From contig JAHQIY010000004.1 of NCBI GenBank assembly GCA_019054805.1, positions 8,006,501 through 8,070,500 on the forward strand: a stretch of DNA of 64,000 nt, given 5' to 3'. The notes under the pieces are model-generated. The model did no database searches and was not told where the DNA came from. It saw only the letters and a program-made list of their open reading frames with translations. Origin of the DNA: Brachionus manjavacas. Its lineage: Eukaryota; Rotifera; Eurotatoria; Ploima; Brachionidae. Shown here one piece after another: positions 59,057-64,000 of the stretch; position 1 is the first letter of the stretch; the number at the start of each line of letters is the position of its first letter. The position numbers were made by a program, and so were the translations under genes.

Positions 59057-59809
59057 CTACACCACTATCAGAATTTCAGCAAACCGACTTTAAAATATTA
59101 ATCTACATACTTGAAAACTTAAAAAAAATGAATTTTTAGGGTATTGTCAAAAAAATAAATTTTGAACCCACCCCCCTCAAAGATAAAAAAAAACAAAATT
59201 TAGTTACCATTGAGCTAAAATATCTCATATTCTCAAAAATTATTAAGAAAAAAAATTAAAAACTAATTATTTAACAAAAATTTAATTAAGTATTGGAAAT
59301 ATTTTACTAATTTAAAATTTTATTCTGACTTTTTACATAGTTTATGTTTTTTCGCTAAACCGCGGACTAAGAAAGAGACCCGAAAGAGTGTCTAAACTTT
59401 TATTAATCTTGGAAATAACACTTTTCGCGATTCGAATAAAAGGAATGAAAATTATTCCAAACGGACCGAAAATTTGAAACAATGAAAAAATTAATTTTAG
59501 AATCGAAAAATCATTTTATTGAAAAAAAAATAGATATGAAACTTACAAGAAGACCGCGGCCTAGATACAAAAATAGTGAAAAAATACCATTTTTTTACCA
59601 TTTTTTGCCAAAATATCGATTTATTGGTAAAATAATAGTAATACACCATTTTGTTGATGAGACTGTGTGCTTTCAGAATATAAACGTATTAATAAGGTTA
59701 TGTCTATTAGAACATGAGATTGTTTGGAATAATTTTCATTCCTTTTATTCGAATCGCGAAAAGATTAATATTTTAAAGTCGGTTTGCTGAAATTCAGATA
59801 GTGCTGTAG
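59057..59809. mobile_element. TIR element (47-nt ends) with a second inverted pair inside
   Basis: The outer arms 59057-59103 and 59763-59809 are inverted copies with two differences (shared CAGCAAACCGACTTTAAAAT). Inside, a second, essentially perfect inverted pair lies at about 59420-59462 and 59722-59764 (CGCGATTCGAATAAAAGGAA). The inner right arm abuts the outer right arm, so one palindromic element appears to have landed beside the end of another. The 102-codon ORF at 59482 is inside and resembles nothing. The left part also carries the repeat core seen at 10.24 and 51.1 kb. Confidence 0.72.
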
Positions 59810-60784
59810 TTGGAAAGTATTTGGAAATTTTTAAAAATAGAAAATAGAACCGATAGAACTTCATACTAATTGACAACTTTTTTGATTTTAAAAAGCTCTT
59901 TTCATATAAAAGATATTTTTTTATATAAAAATTATTTCCAAAATTATAATATAATTTTTTCACCATATTCTAAAATGCTTGATTTGGAAAGTTGATACGA
60001 TAGCAGTCAAACTGAACGATTGGACACTCAAGAAATTACTAGAGTACGATAAAGACCAAAAGTAAAGAAAATGGCACCGAGTATTTTGAATTTTAGAAGT
60101 CATTTAAAGATATTACAATTTTTTTTTCGAAAAAAAAAGTATTTTTACATTGGTAACTCAAAAATTAGCTATGTTGGAGAACCTTTACTCTGGTTAGATG
60201 ATTAAATGGTTTATGGTTTTGAAGAAAGCGAACCGAAATATTATCTAGGGGATGAATATTTTTTATATGAAAATGTTTTGTAAATAAATTTTAATTCTGA
60301 GTTAAATGATATGCCTAAAAATCTAACTCGTAGAACTATTTATCAATAAAATTATTATTTAATAGTATTAGTCGTATTAGTAGTTGTAGTTCTTGCTACG
60401 ACACCTAGCATGTAGAGCGTATGAGCCCATCACCGCCGATTGGCCGTGTAGAGCTGTAGCAGCCGATTCCATTGAATTTTTCTAAGGCAATTTTAAAATT
60501 ACAGTGGAACAGCGGAATCCCTTTGTAACGACTGGTTTTTAGCGGTCCCAACCCAAGAAAAGAGCTTTTTTAAATCAAAAAAGTTGTTGGGACCGCTAAA
60601 AACCAGTCTTTATAAATGAAACCGTTAAAGAAGATTTCCCATGTTAAGGCACTACGATTTTTAAAAATAAAAAAACGGGACTTAAAATTAAGTAAGGTTT
60701 TTTACGAAAAATTTATTTAAATGTAATTTAAATAAACAAAATAAACAAACAACATAAGAAAATCAAATTTTTTTAAAAAATTGG

Positions 60785-61210
60785 TTGACCATTTTTTGAT
60801 AATTATAGGCTGCAACTTTGTCCACCAAACTGGCTTCTCCATTATTTTTGAAAAGCGAAATGTTGTGCCGTATGTTGAAATTTTGCAAGTAGTGACAAAT
60901 CGTTTTGAAATTGTCTGCGTTGAGTATGCTTCCTATTTTGATCGCTTTTTCTATGATAGATTGACCGTCAATTGTTGCCGAAGATTGCAGTCTGAGAACC
61001 AGCTGTTAAGATGTTCTTCAACTTCTTCAAAGTTTCACGTTCGAATTCGCCTTGCTTTGCTTTCTTCTTGTTGTTTGCTTGCTACAATAGTGCTGATCTT
61101 TGAAGGGCTCATTCTTTAGACTTTGGGCCGCCACTGTACTTCTCTATAATCTCTAACTTTTACGAGATATCGAGAGCTAATCTTTTTCGCTTTTGTGTTG
61201 GAGTTAACAT
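60785..61210 (-). pseudogene. pogo-type transposase, DNA-binding part only, broken
   Basis: From a minus-strand ATG at 61210, MLTPTQKRKRLALDIS, then KLEIIEKYSGGPKSKE and (after a shift) SPSKISTIVASK: the first CENP-B/pogo-type helix-turn-helix. Further on, EEVEEHLNSWFSD and, after another shift, GQSIIEKAIKIGSILNADNF with FNIRHNIS resemble the second (Tc5/CENP-B) DNA-binding helix-turn-helix. Several stops (TAA, TGA) and at least two frameshifts break it. In an intact element these domains bind the terminal repeats; the DDE catalytic domain is gone. Confidence 0.65.
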
Positions 61211-61334
61211 TTTATTAATTGATAATGTTATAGTTTCAATAGTTTATTAATTGATTTAACAAGGCTTGAGCGAACTCTTTTGCCTTCAAGTTAGTTGTTA
61301 GTTTGGTTATTCAGTTTATAATATTTACAAGTAT

Positions 61335-61425
61335 AAAACAAAAAGAGAAAAAAGAGAAAAAATAAAAAAAAGAGAAAAAAGAAAAAAAAAGAGAAAAAAG
61401 AAAAAAGAAAAAACAGAAAAATAGT
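61335..61425. repeat. Purine-rich low-complexity tract (GAAAAAA)n
   Basis: Irregular tandem AGAGAAAAA units covering about 90 nt inside the pogo-like element. Probably replication slippage; no coding sense. Confidence 0.7.
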
Positions 61426-61477
61426 AATTTTTTTTAGATTAAAAGAGTCTTTTGAGTAACTCGGTATTTTTTATAGA

Positions 61478-61947
61478 AGTACGGTCTTAAAATAGTACGG
61501 TTTGATAAAAAATTTGTTCACAAAGTAGGTTAAATAAGATAGGTTAAATAATGCGGCAAATGTAAAATCAGTAAAGCGTATTATGCAATTTTTGTACCTA
61601 AATCAAGAGCTACATTGTGTGTATATGGTCGAAATGATATTTCAAAAAGGTGGCAATTACTAAACGTGATCCTGCCAATTTTACTTATGACCAAGATTTT
61701 ATGCGCTATAATTATAATATGTATGTAAAAACTCATCATTTAGGTGCTTTAAAGTCATTTAATACTAATAGAGAGCGAAAATTACAACTTTTTACCATTA
61801 AATTTTTTGTGCTTAATTGTATCAGCTAATTGTTTTAAAAAAATAAAAATTATCATTTTTAATTAAAATCAAATATTCTAAAGAATTTGGTTAGAGCTAT
61901 TATTCACAACCGTACTTTTATCAAACGTACTATTTTCAGACCTTACT
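61478..61947. mobile_element. Nested MITE, about 32-nt inverted ends
   Basis: The left arm 61478-61510 (AGTACGGTCTTAAAATAGTA...) and right arm 61916-61947 (reverse complement AGTAAGGTCTGAAAATAGTA...) match at about 30 of 33 positions. The word TAGTACGGTTT recurs just outside the right arm, so the ends carry short direct repeats too. The interior is about 400 nt and noncoding. It lies within the pogo-like remnant, giving a third layer of insertion. Confidence 0.62.
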
Positions 61948-63095
61948 ATTTTGAAACCGTACTATTACAAAGCAAATCGAAGAGAAGGTTTCATTTTGAA
62001 AAACAATTAAATAAAACAGTCGTTATAAATGAGTGTTTAATTAATGGAAAACAATTAGAACGGTTCTTTAAAATCTATCTTTATAACAGATAAATCGTTA
62101 AAACGGGAATCGTAATAAAAGAAAAAATTAACATGGGATTTAATGGGATAATAATTGGGACGGAATAGTTTTATCTTTATAGAGGAAAATCGTTAACAAC
62201 GGAGTCGTTACACATACTTTCTGGCAACTTATTCCAATAATCTCATTTCATTTGACATGTTTTTTAAAGACAAAGGTATGAGCTGCCCTCTCTTGCACCT
62301 TTTCTAACGCATTCACATCCCTTTTCATACTTGAATTCCAAACCTGAACTGCATAGTCTAGGTGGGGTCTCACCATGAATATATACAATCTAACCCACAG
62401 CCTTTCTTCTCTCCTTGTAAGCTTTCGCTTTAGCATTTCAGGTACCCTACTCGCTTTCGCACAAGCACCTTATACCTTATACAAACACTCCAAGGTTTCT
62501 CTCACACTTTGTGGTCGCTGGTATAACATTTAAGTTGCTTTTTTGTTTATATATATGCCTTGCATTTAGTCTGCCGAAATGCATTACTTTACATTTATCA
62601 GCACACAGTCCCATACGCAAAACCTCTATCCATTGACATACTGCATTCAGATCTTTCTGAAACATCGCTCTCTCATAAACTCTATTAACTATGCCGAGTA
62701 TTTATGAGTCATCTGCATACAATTCCATTCTATTTGATATGCAGTCAGGGAGGTCATTTATGTACAGAACAAATAGAAGAGGTCCAAGTACAGACCCTTG
62801 CGGAACTCCACTTAGTATCTCTGACCATCTAGAAAATCCATCACCAAGTCATTGAACAGAACTCATTGAAGCGAGTTCTCATACTCAAAAAGTCTTCGAA
62901 CCATCTAACTATTTTCTCACCAAGCCACGTAGTTTATGAAGAAGTCAGTGATGCGGTACAGTATCAATAATTAATTATTCATTTCTTAGAAAAATGAACA
63001 TAAATTTCTTAAAAAATGATAAATAAAAAAAAAGCTAAATATTCTTGAAATTAGTAATATATTTTATTGCTTAAGTTTTATTTTAGTTTTATTTA

Positions 63096-63190
63096 TTTAT
63101 TCAAAAAGTAATTTAGGGGGTGACCCCAGGGCACGTCCGAATGGTGCAAGACCTTCGTTTGAGCCCGCATTAGAAAGAAAAATTGATATG
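63096..63190 (-). repeat. LINE/SINE-like 3' tail, copy 1
   Basis: Read on the minus strand, a GC-richer block (GCGGGCTCAAACGAAGGTCT...GGGGTCACCCC) is followed by an AATAAATAAATAAA run. It is related to 63.9 kb, and more loosely to 41.63 kb. Confidence 0.5.
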
Positions 63191-63864
63191 AATTTAGATG
63201 ATAGAATAAAATTGGAAAAAAAAAACATGAAAAAAGTGATTAAATTAGTTTAAAAGCGAATTCACATTAAAAAAAAAAAAAATCAGATAAAAAGTCTAAG
63301 ATAAGATTAATTAAGTTTAAGAAAAATTAAATTTTTAAAGTAGAATCTTTAATTACTTGAATTGTATAAAAATACTTTAAAAATCTTCTTTTAAAAATTT
63401 GTGCGTATAAATCTTCTTTTGGAAATTACGTGTTAGAATAATTCATTTAGAAAATCTTTTAAAATTCAATTTAAAATATCTTAAAAAAATCGCTATTGTT
63501 TTTGTTTATTTTTTTGATTTAGATGTAAAATATTTATCTTCACATCTCATTACGCTCTAGTTACACCGACAGATTATTGTATGATTCTTTAAATTTAGAC
63601 TTCTGTCAAATATGACAAAAAAGCTGAAAAATAAAAATAAATTTAATTAATACATGACTAAATTCATAAATTATTTGTTTCGTTTGAATCATTTCGAACC
63701 AGTTTTTCAAGCCAAAAACTAGGTCCTAATGTCCAACTGATACTTTTGCGTTAGAGTTCATCAAATTCTCTATACAATGACCGATGGTCTGCAGTTTTTG
63801 AATAATTCCTAATACTATCCGACTTCGGTCCGTGTTTTAGCATAAGACCTATTTCAAGCGATAA

Positions 63865-63965
63865 TTTTTTTTTTTTTTTTTTTTTTAAATAGATTTGGGA
63901 AAACCCAGGGTTCGTTCGAATGGCAATAGCCTTCGCTTAGACCCTACTACTTGGGAGCGTTTTCA
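63865..63965 (-). repeat. LINE/SINE-like 3' tail, copy 2
   Basis: The minus-strand block AGGGTCTAAGCGAAGGCTAT...CATTCGAACGAACCCTGGG is followed by an 18-nt A run. It aligns with copy 1 through CATTCG(A/G)ACG and the AAGCGAAGG/AAACGAAGG word. Confidence 0.5.
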
Positions 63966-64000
63966 GAATTAAATCATTGATAAAACTATAAAAAAATTTT

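Larger units (their letters stand above)
60503..62218 (-). mobile_element. pogo/Tigger-like DNA transposon remnant inserted in the LINE
   Basis: The left end is TA then CAGTGGAACAGCGGAATCCC (60502...), continuing TTTGTAACGACT. It resembles pogo/Tigger termini, which begin CAGT and insert at TA. The right end near 62190-62210 carries the inverted partner GTAACGACTCCG (read on the minus strand) but lacks the outermost bases. Just inside the left end is a perfect 23-nt inverted pair, 60530-60552 and 60586-60608. A minus-strand transposase fragment lies at 61210-60785. The catalytic DDE region is absent, and another TIR element sits at 61478-61947. Confidence 0.65.
60361..62967 (-). mobile_element. 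Second copy of the YADD-type LINE, broken and split by an insertion
   Basis: The minus strand starts at 62967 (TTGATACTGTACCGCATCA) and follows the 43.3 kb copy. It has the QGSVLGPLL-equivalent near 62810, CKVMHFGRLN near 62580 and VRPHLDYAVQVWN near 62350, to KVQERAAHT at 62280. An internal deletion follows and a short match resumes (ATTGGAATAAGTTGCCAGAA, about 62240-62219). The 3' end lies at 60502-60361, with GGCGGTGATGGGCT, GTGTCGTAGCAAGAA and a drifted CTA-like tail. Between the two parts lies 1.7 kb of foreign DNA (a pogo-like element). Stops and indels make it inactive. It starts at the same RT position as the other copy. Confidence 0.82.
62968..64000. other. Right-edge region with repeat tails
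   Basis: AT-rich. It holds two related repeat tails (listed separately) and a coding-like minus-strand stretch at about 63845-63660 (HGPKSDSIRNYSKTADHRS, with one stop) of unknown origin. No gene is supported. Confidence 0.4.

Noticed and set aside
60781-61119. 112-codon plus-strand ORF
   Set aside because: Antisense of the pogo-type transposase remnant, which is the readable strand.
1-64000. CRISPR arrays, operons, Shine-Dalgarno sites
   Set aside because: The window is eukaryotic: spliced metazoan genes, LINEs and MITEs. No regularly spaced direct repeats of CRISPR type are present.

Overview
This is a very AT-rich metazoan nuclear window. Its genes have short AT-rich introns with ordinary GT...AG borders, and coding islands are clearly richer in G+C than the DNA around them. 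The gene set (IFT81, a prohormone convertase, Cactin, a TALE homeobox gene, a Fezf-like zinc-finger gene) is that of a bilaterian animal. An unusual TALE homeodomain, the extreme AT content and small introns make a spiralian, perhaps a monogonont rotifer, my best guess; this is inference and not proven by the sequence. All exon models are hand-built from reading frame, splice borders and family knowledge; no searches were run.

Layout. 1-747 (-): first four coding exons of IFT81, running off the left edge. 1667-9805 (+): a five-exon type II transmembrane trypsin-like protease with one EGF domain; its 6.6 kb third intron holds a decayed APE-type LINE, a short ORF and a small inverted-repeat element. 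10.7-16.5 kb: two short unknown ORFs, an orphan exon, a minisatellite and a three-exon secreted double-psi-beta-barrel pseudogene. 17.9-19.2 kb: a long near-perfect inverted repeat with a second hairpin inside its loop. 20307-22973 (+): five-finger C2H2 factor with two EH1-like repressor motifs. 23-29 kb: mostly gene-free, with LINE relics and an inverted-repeat element.

29197-37036 (-): complete seven-exon PCSK2/amontillado. A single-exon seven-transmembrane receptor-like gene (31578-32792, +) lies on the opposite strand inside its first intron. 37-47 kb: gene-poor, with four LINE fragments, one carrying a 354-codon open reverse transcriptase frame. 47075-49285 (-): single-exon TALE homeobox gene. 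50.4 kb: a tRNA-like, SINE-like unit. 52355-55408 (+): five-exon Cactin. 57751-58629 (+): single-exon SRR1-like gene.

55.9-64 kb: a dense graveyard of inverted-repeat elements, including a nest of a MITE in a pogo/Tigger-like DNA transposon in a LINE.

The conserved genes are not an operon. They cover cilium building (IFT81), secretory-pathway proteolysis (PC2 and the membrane protease), splicing/NF-kB-linked biology (Cactin) and transcriptional control (zinc finger, homeobox). Most structure outside genes is transposon-derived: at least six LINE fragments, about six TIR or foldback elements and several shared repeat tails.
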